Made by a program: the position numbers and the translations under genes. A stretch of 48,975 bases of DNA from Phocaeicola_A sp045647865 (GTDB lineage: Bacteria; Bacteroidota; Bacteroidia; Bacteroidales; Bacteroidaceae): contig JAZRMW010000035.1 of the NCBI GenBank assembly GCA_045647865.1, positions 1 through 48,975 of the forward strand. Direction: 5' to 3'. The notes under the pieces were generated by a model, which did no database searches, was not told where the DNA came from, and worked only from the letters and a program-made list of their open reading frames with translations. This document shows, in pieces, positions 41,665-48,975 of the stretch; position 1 is the first letter of the stretch; each line of letters begins with the position of its first letter.

Positions 41665-42921
41665 TTATTCTTCAAACTCTGCTCTCAAAATATTCAGGAT
41701 CTCATCGACGGTATCCTCCTCAAGGTCGGCCTTTTCAATGAGCATCTCACGCGGTGCGCCCAATACGCCCTTGGCGGTATCAATACCCAATTTCTTGATG
41801 GCATCAATAACCCATCCGTCAATTTCATCACGGAATTCATCGAGCATGATATCTTCTTCGCCTTCGCCCTCTTCGAGTTCACGGAACACGTCAATCGTGT
41901 ATTCAGTAAGCATACTGGCCAACTTGATGTTCATACCCTGCTTACCGATAGCCAATGAAACCTCTTCAGGACGCAAGTAAACTTCAGCCTTGCGGTTTTC
42001 TGCATCCAATTCAAGCGTACTTACCTTTGCAGGACCAAGAGCGCGTTTGATGAAGAGTTCGACATTGTTGGTAAAAGGAATCACATCAATGTTTTCATTG
42101 CGCAATTCGCGTACAATTCCACGGATACGTGAACCCTGCACACCCACACAAGCTCCTACCGGGTCAATACGATCATCGTAAGACTCTACAGCAATCTTGG
42201 CACGCTCACCCGGGATACGGGCAATACGGCGAACAGTAATGAGTCCGTCATTGATTTCAGGAACTTCATTTTCCAACAGACGTTGCAAGAATACAGGAGA
42301 AGTACGGCTCAAGATAATCTTCGGATTATTGTTAACGTTGTCCACACGAGCAATGACTGCACGCACAGCCTCACCTTTACGGTAGAAATCTGAAGGAATC
42401 TGTTCAGCCTTTGGCAACAGCAGTTCATTTCCTTCATCATCCAACAACAGAATCTCCTTTTTCCAGATCTGATAAACCTCAGCACTGATAATAGTGCCCA
42501 CTTTATCAATATATTTATTGTAAAGGCTGTCTTTTTCCAATTCCAGGATTTTGGCAGCCAATGTCTGACGCAAGTTCAAGATTGCACGACGGCCGAAATT
42601 TTCAAAGAAAACTTCATCGGTCACCTCTTCACCCACTTCATAAGATTCGTCAATCTTCTGAGCTTCACTCAATGAAATCTGCATGTTGGGATTTACCAGA
42701 TTCTCATCGGCTACCACTTCGCGGTTGCGCCAGATTTCAAAGTCTCCCTTGTCCGGATTCACAATCACGTCATAGTTTTCATCCGTACCGAACATTTTGG
42801 CGATTACACTACGGAAACTCTCTTCCAGCACACTCACCATCGTTGTTCTATCGATGTTCTTTGTCTCCTTAAATTCCGAGAACGTATCAATCAAGCTGAT
42901 TGTTGCTGCTTTCTTGGCCAT
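41665..42921 (-). CDS. nusA: Transcription termination/antitermination factor NusA
   Basis: 418 aa. RNA polymerase-binding elongation factor that influences pausing, termination and antitermination. Order: N-terminal domain (ISLIDTFSEFKETKNIDRTT to about 125), S1 domain (about 130-205, VGTIISAEVYQI), KH1/KH2 (about 230-345, VGACVGVQGSRIRGIVREL and VSLAIGKQGMNIKLAS), then an acidic C-terminus (EEGEGEEDIMLDEF, EEDTVDEILNI) of about 65 residues. The extra C-terminal repeats of enteric NusA are absent. It starts 6 nt after rimP. The operon leader holds a terminator-like hairpin, which NusA could influence. Confidence 0.96.
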   Translation of the reverse strand: MAKKAATISLIDTFSEFKETKNIDRTTMVSVLEESFRSVIAKMFGTDENYDVIVNPDKGDFEIWRNREVVADENLVNPNMQISLSEAQKIDESYEVGEEVTDEVFFENFGRRAILNLRQTLAAKILELEKDSLYNKYIDKVGTIISAEVYQIWKKEILLLDDEGNELLLPKAEQIPSDFYRKGEAVRAVIARVDNVNNNPKIILSRTSPVFLQRLLENEVPEINDGLITVRRIARIPGERAKIAVESYDDRIDPVGACVGVQGSRIRGIVRELRNENIDVIPFTNNVELFIKRALGPAKVSTLELDAENRKAEVYLRPEEVSLAIGKQGMNIKLASMLTEYTIDVFRELEEGEGEEDIMLDEFRDEIDGWVIDAIKKLGIDTAKGVLGAPREMLIEKADLEEDTVDEILNILRAEFEE

Positions 42922-42927
42922 AATTTC

Positions 42928-43395
42928 TTATTTGAAATTTATTAAGTATTTAGTATATTTTATTTCGTCATAAGCGAAGGCAACATCCTCGTCCACTAAT
43001 TTGGGACGCTTTTCACCTTCCAATTTCACCTTCTTGCTGATGGTCACAGTAAAACGTTCTTCGTTTGCATCCTTCAACACTCCGGTAAGTTTCACTCCAT
43101 CGTTCTTCAACACCTCTACATCCATCCCGATATGGTTCAGGTACTGTTGCAACACCTTGAAAGGTTGTCCGATTCCAGCCGAACCCACTTCCAGTTCAAA
43201 ATCCTCCTGTTCACGGTCAAGCTTCGATTCGATGAATCTACTCAAATCAACACAGTCTTCAATCCATACGCCTTCGGCATGGTCAATCTCTACAACGATA
43301 CGGTTGTCAGGAGTTACGGTTACATCCACTAAGAAATAATCTTTCTCTTCCAGCCACTCTTCTACCAGTCGGCTAACTACGCTTTTGTCTATCAT
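42928..43395 (-). CDS. rimP: Ribosome maturation factor RimP
   Basis: 155 aa from the ATG at 43395 (MIDKSVVSRLVEEWLEE), which fits the family length; an in-frame extension to 43497 runs across the promoter and hairpin. RimP assists late 30S subunit assembly. Family marks are FLVDVTVTPDNRIVVEIDH, WIEDCVDLSRFIESKLD and FELEVGSAGIGQPF, equivalent to the usual VSSPGxxRPL region but with GSAGIGQPF, a Bacteroidetes variation. The C-terminal SH3-like part has VKLTGVLKDANEERFTVTI. First gene of rimP-nusA-infB-cvpA. Confidence 0.94.
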   Translation of the reverse strand: MIDKSVVSRLVEEWLEEKDYFLVDVTVTPDNRIVVEIDHAEGVWIEDCVDLSRFIESKLDREQEDFELEVGSAGIGQPFKVLQQYLNHIGMDVEVLKNDGVKLTGVLKDANEERFTVTISKKVKLEGEKRPKLVDEDVAFAYDEIKYTKYLINFK

Positions 43396-43423
43396 GCGGG
43401 TGTATAAATGTAATAAAATAAAA

Positions 43424-43445
43424 GTGGGGCTTTGCCGAGCCCCAC
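43424..43445 (-). terminator. Terminator-like hairpin in the rimP-nusA-infB leader
   Basis: Read leftward: GTGGGGCT (43445-43438), loop CGGCAA, AGCCCCAC (43431-43424), then TTTTATTTTATT, 28 nt before the rimP ATG. The perfect 8-bp stem with 6 G-C pairs and a T-rich tract is oriented only for leftward transcription, yet there is no leftward gene upstream, so it must act on this operon's own transcript. Confidence 0.7.
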
Positions 43446-43466
43446 ATACAATCATCATTTCGAGTG

Positions 43467-43498
43467 CAAAAATACAAATAAAGTCAAGAATCAACAAC
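43467..43498 (-). promoter_or_regulatory. Promoter of the rimP-nusA-infB operon
   Basis: Minus strand: GTTG (43498-43495), 20-nt spacer, TATTTTTG (43474-43467). Predicted transcript start near 43460, about 15 nt before the hairpin. Confidence 0.6.
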
Positions 43499-43516
43499 TA
43501 TTTTCACAAAAAAACG

Positions 43517-43524
43517 TATTTTTG
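43517..43524 (+). promoter_or_regulatory. -7 box of the small membrane protein gene
   Basis: TATTTTTG matches TAnnTTTG, 28 nt before the ATG at 43545. It is divergent from the rimP promoter. Confidence 0.5.
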
Positions 43525-43544
43525 CCGCATAAAACATCAAAAAC

Positions 43545-43943
43545 ATGAGAAAAAGAGCCCAAAACAGCAACAAACAGTTCTTGATGGGTACTGCTGCCAT
43601 GGCATTTGCAGTAGGTGCCGTAGTCGTCATCTTCTTGCTTTTGTGCAGCAAGCATATCTATCAGACACCTGTATCCAGAGATCTTTACCAAATTGAGTTC
43701 GCCAAAGGATTTGCAGGCGATTCAGCGATAGTATATCTGAACGACAGTATTATATGGCACGATATCGTACCCACCGACACGACTCAAATACGCATCCACC
43801 GTTTTGCTGACGAAAACACATTGATGGTAAGCCGTTCACGCGAAGATGCCGTTTCCATTTTCAATATCGAAAAGCAGGCCGGACGACTTATTCTCCGAAA
43901 GACCAACAACGTGGTTTCTCTGACAACCCTGGGATGGCAATAA
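43545..43943 (+). CDS. Small membrane-anchored protein of unknown function
   Basis: 132 aa, no family recognised. A basic start (MRKRAQNSNKQ) is followed by one hydrophobic segment (about residues 12-36, FLMGTAAMAFAVGAVVVIFLLLC), then a soluble extracytoplasmic part of about 95 residues rich in beta-prone stretches (SAIVYLNDSIIWHDIVP, LMVSRSREDAVSIFNI, RLILRKTNNVVSL). It has its own -7 box, is divergent from rimP and ends 10 bp before the convergent S41 protease gene. Coding is supported by the sensible membrane/soluble organisation and by the promoter; function cannot be inferred. Confidence 0.75.
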   Translation: MRKRAQNSNKQFLMGTAAMAFAVGAVVVIFLLLCSKHIYQTPVSRDLYQIEFAKGFAGDSAIVYLNDSIIWHDIVPTDTTQIRIHRFADENTLMVSRSREDAVSIFNIEKQAGRLILRKTNNVVSLTTLGWQ

Positions 43944-43953
43944 GTCTTATTGG

Positions 43954-45648
43954 CTACTTCCCTTTCTTTCCTGAAGTTTTCAACTCCTTAGGCTGTACAG
44001 CAAATACGGCAGCATAGCTTGCACTGTCGCCCAACACCTCCAACGCCTTTTCCAAATCCAAGTCCTTATTCAGCTGTTGGATTATGACACCGCGCTGATA
44101 GTGATAACGTTTCACTATCTCCGCGGCAATGAGCGGCTTGATATCCTCTTTCAACCGATCAAGGTCGGCTTCCAGATTGTGTTGCAACTTTTTCTCCAAC
44201 GCGTCAAATTCAGCTCCTGCATGCTCCAGATAACCTTCAAATTTGGCAACCTCTTTCAGTTCCTTCAGCAGTCTCTCGCTCTGGCGGTCATATTTGAAGC
44301 CACTCTCTATCACCTTTTTCTTGAAGGTTTCATAATCCTCATCTGAAAGTTCAAATTCCTGAGGTCTGGCAATCGTCGGATGAGTCAACGCATATTCATT
44401 ACCATACTCCAGCAACACGTCATCGTTGAGCAGATAATACAACAGGTTGGACTGCTTGGGTTGTTCCACAGCCACATCCGGACGGATTCCACCGCCATCA
44501 CGCACTTCCCGTCCGGCAGCAGTATAGAACACATTGGTCAAACTGTCTGGAGTACGGACAGCCTTTCCATTGTCATCGCGATGCTGGTAATCAAGCGCTT
44601 GGATACAACGCCCGCTGGGGATATAGTATTTCGAAGTTGTCACTTTCAATTGTCCGTTGTATGGGAGGTCACGCGGGATTTGCACAAGCCCCTTGCCATA
44701 CGTACGTGCTCCTACAATGACAGCCCGGTCAAGGTCCTGCAACGAACCTGCCACAATTTCAGCAGCCGAAGCCGAAGCTCCATCCACAAGAACAGCGATA
44801 GGAATATCCGTATCCAATGGCTCACGGGTAGATTTGTACACATGACACGCTTGACGCATCTTGCCTTTGGTCGAAATCAACTCCAATCCTTTAGGGACAA
44901 ACAGATTGACGATTTCTACCGCCTCCTTCAGCGAACCGCCTCCATTGCTGCGCAAGTCCAACACCAGGTTCTTCACCCCCTGCTCCTTCAGTTCAATGAC
45001 TGCACGGCGTACATCACGGGCACAATTGTCCGTAAAGCTCGTCAATTGAATATATCCGGTCTCCTTATTGGCAAGAACTCCATAATAGGGTACGGCCGGA
45101 GTCTGGATGTTACGGCGTGTAATCTTGAACTCCATCGGGGCTGTCTCTCCCGGCCTATCCACTTTCAACACAAACGTCGTTCCGGCCTCACCCCGCAGCA
45201 TTTCGCTCACCTTGTCTGTCATCAGGCCTTTTACATCCTTTCCGTCAATCTCGAGAATCACATCACCCGCTTTCAAACCAGCCTCAGAAGCTGGAGTATT
45301 TTCATAAGGCTCGAAAATGACGACGCGGTCGCGTTTCTTATAGTAACGGATGATGGAACCTATTCCGGCATACTTGCCCGTAATCATCTGTTTGAACTCA
45401 TCCAAATCATCTTCAGGGTAATATACCGTATAGGGGTCTATCTCCTCCAGCATAGCATCTATACCCGCACGAATCACCTTCTGCGGATCGATTGTATCCA
45501 CATAGAACATGTCCAATTCCTTATAGACAGAATTAAACACATCCAAATTCTTGGACACCTGAAAGTTATGGTTGTCACGTTTGAATCCGGTCCAACACAA
45601 ACAGAGGACAAGCACTGCAACAAGGGCAAATATCTTATTCTTTTTCAT
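43954..45648 (-). CDS. C-terminal processing peptidase (S41 family, PDZ domain)
   Basis: 564-aa periplasmic serine protease of the CtpA/Prc type, which trims proteins at the C-terminus. The N-terminus is a signal or anchor (IFALVAVLVLCLCWTGF). Residues about 90-165 form a PDZ domain (EPYENTPASEAGLKAGDVIL). The catalytic dyad is S294 in GASASAAEIVAG and K319 in TYGKGLVQ, 25 residues apart as in known members. About 190 residues after the protease core are helical and charged (FEGYLEHAGAEFDALEKKL). -7 box upstream; convergent with the small membrane protein gene. Confidence 0.92.
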   Translation of the reverse strand: MKKNKIFALVAVLVLCLCWTGFKRDNHNFQVSKNLDVFNSVYKELDMFYVDTIDPQKVIRAGIDAMLEEIDPYTVYYPEDDLDEFKQMITGKYAGIGSIIRYYKKRDRVVIFEPYENTPASEAGLKAGDVILEIDGKDVKGLMTDKVSEMLRGEAGTTFVLKVDRPGETAPMEFKITRRNIQTPAVPYYGVLANKETGYIQLTSFTDNCARDVRRAVIELKEQGVKNLVLDLRSNGGGSLKEAVEIVNLFVPKGLELISTKGKMRQACHVYKSTREPLDTDIPIAVLVDGASASAAEIVAGSLQDLDRAVIVGARTYGKGLVQIPRDLPYNGQLKVTTSKYYIPSGRCIQALDYQHRDDNGKAVRTPDSLTNVFYTAAGREVRDGGGIRPDVAVEQPKQSNLLYYLLNDDVLLEYGNEYALTHPTIARPQEFELSDEDYETFKKKVIESGFKYDRQSERLLKELKEVAKFEGYLEHAGAEFDALEKKLQHNLEADLDRLKEDIKPLIAAEIVKRYHYQRGVIIQQLNKDLDLEKALEVLGDSASYAAVFAVQPKELKTSGKKGK

Positions 45649-45670
45649 ATCTTAGTGATTAATGTTGTTG

Positions 45671-45678
45671 CAAAAATA
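45671..45678 (-). promoter_or_regulatory. -7 box of the S41 peptidase gene
   Basis: Minus-strand TATTTTTG matches TAnnTTTG, 22 nt before the ATG at 45648. No clear -33. Confidence 0.5.
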
Positions 45679-45831
45679 ATGAAACATCTCTCAGCATGCT
45701 TCATCTATAAGGAAGATTTAACTTTTCAATCACACGGCCACAAGGAAAAAGACACCCCACAAATACTAAAAAATGCAAAATAACTGAACAATTATTCTTC
45801 TCTTTTTTTATGTTAATTATTAAAAAAAACG

Positions 45832-45861
45832 ATTGAGAGACCCAACAAACTTGTACTTTTG
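45832..45861 (+). promoter_or_regulatory. Promoter of the TPR protein gene
   Basis: ATTG (45832-45835), 18-nt spacer, TACTTTTG (45854-45861), 35 nt before the ATG. Confidence 0.6.
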
Positions 45862-45896
45862 CAACTCATTGCACAAAGTCATAGATTCAAACCATT

Positions 45897-48047
45897 ATGA
45901 TAGACATAGAAAAAGTCAAAGAACTACACACACACATTGCAGATTTGCTAAGGAATGAACAACTCCTGAAAGCTTTTTCCAAGATGAAAGTCCTTGCTGA
46001 TGAAGCCGCCGACTGGAACCTACGCTCAGAGTTCGAAAACATGGAAGCCAATTACCAACGCATGCTACAATTCATGTTACAGGACATAGCCGCCCCTGAC
46101 CGCGAGCAGATATACTACCGGCTGATTATGAAAGGATTGATTCTGAATGACAGACTGCTTCGGGCCGTACTCGCACAAACGTGTTCTACCTCTTATTATA
46201 AAGGTGTGCGGGAACTGATGAGACGCCCTAATCTATCGACCATCTACGACTTGGCCGAATGGTGCAGAAACATCCTTTCTACCTCCAACTCGGCAGAAGG
46301 CCTATATACCGAATTGCAAAGCCACCTGTTCAACACTTTGTGGACATCAGACATTTGGAGTCCCAGCGACCGCGAAACCGCAGCATCATTGTTGAACGAC
46401 CTTCCCGAAAACCTGGCAGCCCTGTCTGTAAGTGCTGTCAGCATGGGATTCCTGGAAATGTATGACCCACAGAAATACCTCTTCCTGTTTGATGCCTACC
46501 AGCATCCCTCCATGGTCGTAAACCAACGTGCCGTAGTGGGCATTGCATTGGGAGGCCTCCACCACGACAACCGGATGAGAAACAGCGAAGAGATTATCCA
46601 ACGTGTGGAACACATGAACGAAAACCCCGAATTCAAAAGAGATTTGCAGAATGCCCAGCTGCACATACTCCGGAGTCGCGAGACTGAGCGTATCAGCAAA
46701 TTCATGAACGAAGAATTCATCCCCGAGATGCTGAGGAATCCTATCCTGAAAAAGGACAAGAGCGGATTGGACCATCTCGCCATCGAAGACACCTTCAACC
46801 CCGAATGGGAGAAATGGATGGAGAGCAAGGATGTGAAGAACAAGATGAACATCATGAGCCAACTCTATTCTACAGGAGCCGACATACACATGGCCTCGTT
46901 TGCCAACATGAAGAACTTCCCGTTCTTCCGTGAGACAGCCAACTGGTTCCTGCCCTTCGACACCCGGCATCCGGCCATAGCGTCTGTAGCCCAACAGAGC
47001 GGAGAGTGGCAGAACTCCCTATTGACCCAGTTGATTATGGGCAGTGAATTCTGCGACTCGGACAGCTACTCGCTCTATCTGTTCATCGCCAGTCTGCCCC
47101 ACAACGCCCGCGACATGATGGAGAAACACCTGCCTACCATCAGTGACGAAGCCAAGGAACAATTGAACGAACTATATACCCAACAGCATACACGCACCAA
47201 CATCTGCAAGAAATATACGCAAAACATCTACCGTTTCTTTAAATTGTTTGCACGGAAACACGAATTTACCGACATCTTCCAAGAAGAAACAAACCTCCAG
47301 TACACAGACACACTGCTTCCCTTGGTAAGCGACCCCAAGCACCTCAGTGACGTGGCCAATCTGCTGTTCAATGAAAAGCATTTTGAGGAAGCGGAAACCA
47401 TGTACTCCCATCTGGAGATGATAGATGTTCCCCATTTCGAGATTTCACAGAAACGGGGATTCTGCCTGCAACAGCTCAAACGGTACGACGAGGCCATCGA
47501 GCAATACGAGAAAGCCGACCTCATGCGCCCCGACAACTTATGGAATCTCACCCATCTGGCACAGTGCTACAACTATATAGACGATGTGGAGAAAGCGGCC
47601 CACTATTACCTGAAAGCCGAGGAGATTGCTCCCGACGATTTGAATCTGCAGCTACAGACCGGCAACTGTCTGGCCAAATCAGGACGATACGAAGAGGCAT
47701 TCAAACGGTTCTTCAAAGTACATTACCTAAACGAGAAGTCAACCACCGTATGGCGTGCTATCGCCTGGTATTCACTCATGGCCGGCAAGATGGAACAGGC
47801 CGAACGCTTCTACTCCCTGATTGAAACCAACGGAGGAGACAAGAACGAATCAGACCTCCTGAACATCGGACACATGCACTGGATAAACCGCCGATTCAGC
47901 AGTGCTGTGGAGTACTACAAACGATGCTGTGAGATTACCGGTATGGAGACTTTCCGCGAAATGATCTTGGCCGATTCCGACGACCTGATCCTTATGCGCG
48001 TATCGCCCATGGACTTACCACTGATATTGGACTTGGTAGGTCTGTAG
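45897..48047 (+). CDS. Tetratricopeptide repeat protein of unknown function
   Basis: 716 aa, no signal peptide or membrane segment, so probably cytosolic. The first about 450 residues are helical with no recognised domain (for example LLKAFSKMKVLADEAADWNL, LMRRPNLSTIYDLAEWCRN). From about 470 to 680 there are TPR-like helix pairs: VANLLFNEKHFEEAETMYSH, LKRYDEAIEQYEKADLMRP, YIDDVEKAAHYYLKAEEIAP, KSGRYEEAFKRFFKVHYL and NRRFSSAVEYYKRCCEI. TPR arrays bind partner proteins. The gene is monocistronic with its own promoter and no neighbour that suggests a partner. Confidence 0.85.
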   Translation: MIDIEKVKELHTHIADLLRNEQLLKAFSKMKVLADEAADWNLRSEFENMEANYQRMLQFMLQDIAAPDREQIYYRLIMKGLILNDRLLRAVLAQTCSTSYYKGVRELMRRPNLSTIYDLAEWCRNILSTSNSAEGLYTELQSHLFNTLWTSDIWSPSDRETAASLLNDLPENLAALSVSAVSMGFLEMYDPQKYLFLFDAYQHPSMVVNQRAVVGIALGGLHHDNRMRNSEEIIQRVEHMNENPEFKRDLQNAQLHILRSRETERISKFMNEEFIPEMLRNPILKKDKSGLDHLAIEDTFNPEWEKWMESKDVKNKMNIMSQLYSTGADIHMASFANMKNFPFFRETANWFLPFDTRHPAIASVAQQSGEWQNSLLTQLIMGSEFCDSDSYSLYLFIASLPHNARDMMEKHLPTISDEAKEQLNELYTQQHTRTNICKKYTQNIYRFFKLFARKHEFTDIFQEETNLQYTDTLLPLVSDPKHLSDVANLLFNEKHFEEAETMYSHLEMIDVPHFEISQKRGFCLQQLKRYDEAIEQYEKADLMRPDNLWNLTHLAQCYNYIDDVEKAAHYYLKAEEIAPDDLNLQLQTGNCLAKSGRYEEAFKRFFKVHYLNEKSTTVWRAIAWYSLMAGKMEQAERFYSLIETNGGDKNESDLLNIGHMHWINRRFSSAVEYYKRCCEITGMETFREMILADSDDLILMRVSPMDLPLILDLVGL

Positions 48048-48125
48048 GACACCACACCTCCCGCAGCTAATCTTTGGGATTGAGCGAATCACTTACGACA
48101 TCTCCAAAGAACCATATTTCACCTA

Positions 48126-48268
48126 CCTAAGTGCCTTGTTATCGGCTTACCCAAGTGAATAACTTACGGCTACCCCAAGTGAATAACTTACGGCTTGGGA
48201 AATGAATAACTTACGGCTCAACAAGTGAATAACTATTCACTTAGGCAAGCGATAACAAGGCACTTAGG
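48126..48268. repeat. 23/24-bp tandem array inside a perfect 19-bp inverted repeat
   Basis: Outer arms CCTAAGTGCCTTGTTATCG (48126-48144) and its exact reverse complement (48250-48268). Between them four copies of AAGTGAATAACTTACGGCT-like units start at 48153, 48177, 48200 and 48223; the last forms the near-palindrome AAGTGAATAACTATTCACTT. Confidence 0.8.
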
Positions 48269-48269
48269 A

Positions 48270-48294
48270 CAGGAACTGTTAACGGCAGTTCCTG
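48270..48294. terminator. Hairpin downstream of the TPR gene
   Basis: CAGGAACTG (48270-48278), 7-nt loop, CAGTTCCTG (48286-48294), then CCATTTTAAAA. Perfect 9-bp stem with a poor T-run; a possible terminator for the TPR gene but 220 bp away. Confidence 0.45.
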
Positions 48295-48377
48295 CCATTT
48301 TAAAACACTAAGAATCAATAAGGTTCATCAAAAAAAAGTACAGATTTTGGCGCGTTTTTTTCGCTTTGATCAAGATA

Positions 48378-48409
48378 AATCCGCGTCATCTATGTCATCG
48401 CGTCTAAAA
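48378..48409. repeat. Solitary copy of the 9-bp-period repeat
   Basis: ATCCGCGTCATC, ATGTCATC, GCGTCTAAAAA: reverse complement starts TTTTTAGACGCGATGAC, the same TTAGAC outer end as the 36081-36151 copy. No second arm nearby. Confidence 0.6.
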
Positions 48410-48546
48410 AGTTTAGTAACGTGAGTCAACCCACTAAATCAATAAGACGAAAAGTAGTCAACGGAAATCGTGAACATCCATCAGCCTTTAAGATTAAAGT
48501 TCTAAGGATAAGAGACATACAAAACCGCTTAAACATTGCCGAAGTT

Positions 48547-48656
48547 TCTCTTAAGTATTACCAAAATATCTCTTAAGCGATACTGGAGTTTCTCTTAAGC
48601 GGAACTGAAATATCTCTTAAGCGGTACCGGAATATCTCTTAAGCGGTCTGAACAAA
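48547..48656. repeat. Five-copy 22-bp tandem array (TCTCTTAAG)
   Basis: TCTCTTAAG begins at 48547, 48569, 48591, 48613 and 48635, exactly 22 bp apart each time. The remaining 13 bp of each unit is less conserved (CGGTAC, CTGGAATA-like). The period is not a multiple of three, so it is not a protein repeat. Confidence 0.85.
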
Positions 48657-48943
48657 AACATACAATCCGTATCAATCTCTCCATATTGCTCCGTGTTTTT
48701 ATTGCTACAAAGTAAGACATAATTCTTTGATTCTACAAATCTACTCCATAAACGAACAACGGATACAACACCAAGAAATAAAAAAAAATGCATGTAAAAC
48801 CCTTCAAAACCCTCACTTATATTTGGCACTTTTCAAAAAATAAAAATCGTGTTTAACTCTGATTAACTGACATTTAGTAAGAAATATTACATCCTTCAGA
48901 AAGAATCAAGACCATTCAAACACATACTGGCAGCACAAAAACT

Positions 48944-48975
48944 ATTGACTAAGAAAAAATACCATCTTAACTTTG
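48944..48975 (+). promoter_or_regulatory. Promoter for a rightward gene beyond the window
   Basis: ATTG (48944-48947), 20-nt spacer, TAACTTTG (48968-48975), a full -7 match ending at the last base of the window. Confidence 0.6.

Larger units (their letters stand above)
48048..48975. other. 928-bp gene-free, repeat-rich region
   Basis: Holds two tandem arrays with different units (48126-48268 and 48547-48656), a hairpin, one solitary 9-bp-period repeat and a promoter reaching the window edge. The best open frame (48617-48829, minus) runs over the array and has no protein-like features. Confidence 0.65.

Noticed and set aside
44380..45783. 467-codon plus-strand open frame opposite the S41 peptidase gene
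   Set aside because: Antisense shadow that also crosses the peptidase promoter; no recognisable domain.
48126..48268. Phase-variable invertible promoter
   Set aside because: Outer inverted repeats fit, but no TAnnTTTG motif lies between them and no recombinase gene is present; kept only as a possibility in the findings.
48547..48656. CRISPR array
   Set aside because: Units are contiguous with only a 9-bp conserved core and no unique spacers of 30 bp or more; no cas genes nearby.

Overview
The window looks like a chromosomal segment of a Bacteroidales gut commensal, most likely Bacteroides or Phocaeicola. The evidence is: promoters of the TAnnTTTG (-7) / TTTG (-33) type before many genes; a thrA-apgM-thrC threonine operon; a long overlap between lpxK and the purine nucleoside phosphorylase gene; a YfhO-type membrane protein; a nucleosidase-luxS pair; an outer-membrane beta-barrel receptor; and pectin-type CAZymes with Bacteroidetes C-terminal modules. 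It is an inference from gene content. No rRNA, tRNA, CRISPR array or prophage was seen.

Layout. 0.4-6.2 kb: a rightward set sppA, lpxK, punA, thiL and a small exported protein. 6.3-19 kb: an accessory, carbohydrate-oriented block with a pectate lyase/GH105 fusion, a GH30 enzyme, a TonB-type outer-membrane protein, an AraC regulator, an acyl-CoA ligase and a GH43 enzyme. 19-25 kb: a lipoprotein and the threonine operon. 25-31 kb: a large multidomain pectate lyase and a YfhO-like membrane protein. 30.9-32.1 kb: mtnN-luxS, which recycle S-adenosylhomocysteine and make AI-2. 32.2-37.7 kb (leftward): sufB-sufC-[GxxExxY cassette]-sufD-sufS for Fe-S cluster assembly. 38-43.5 kb (leftward): rimP-nusA-infB-cvpA. 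43.5-48 kb: a small membrane protein, an S41 protease and a TPR protein. 48-49 kb: a gene-free, repeat-rich stretch ending in a promoter for a gene beyond the window.

The most unusual feature is the repeat content. A 429-bp cassette between sufC and sufD consists of one GxxExxY (PD-(D/E)XK nuclease-like) gene between perfect 31-bp inverted repeats; the repeat supplies the stop codon and begins 3 nt before the start codon. Related repeats without a gene lie at five other places in the window. All have a roughly 9-bp internal period, and several share a TTAGRC outer end, which suggests a small mobile or repeat-propagating system. Three other palindromic repeat families are present, each with two sites; one has a copy apparently inserted in frame inside sufD. 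Three separate intergenic arrays have a 21-24-bp period. Two leaders (nusA operon and GH43) look like transcription attenuators.
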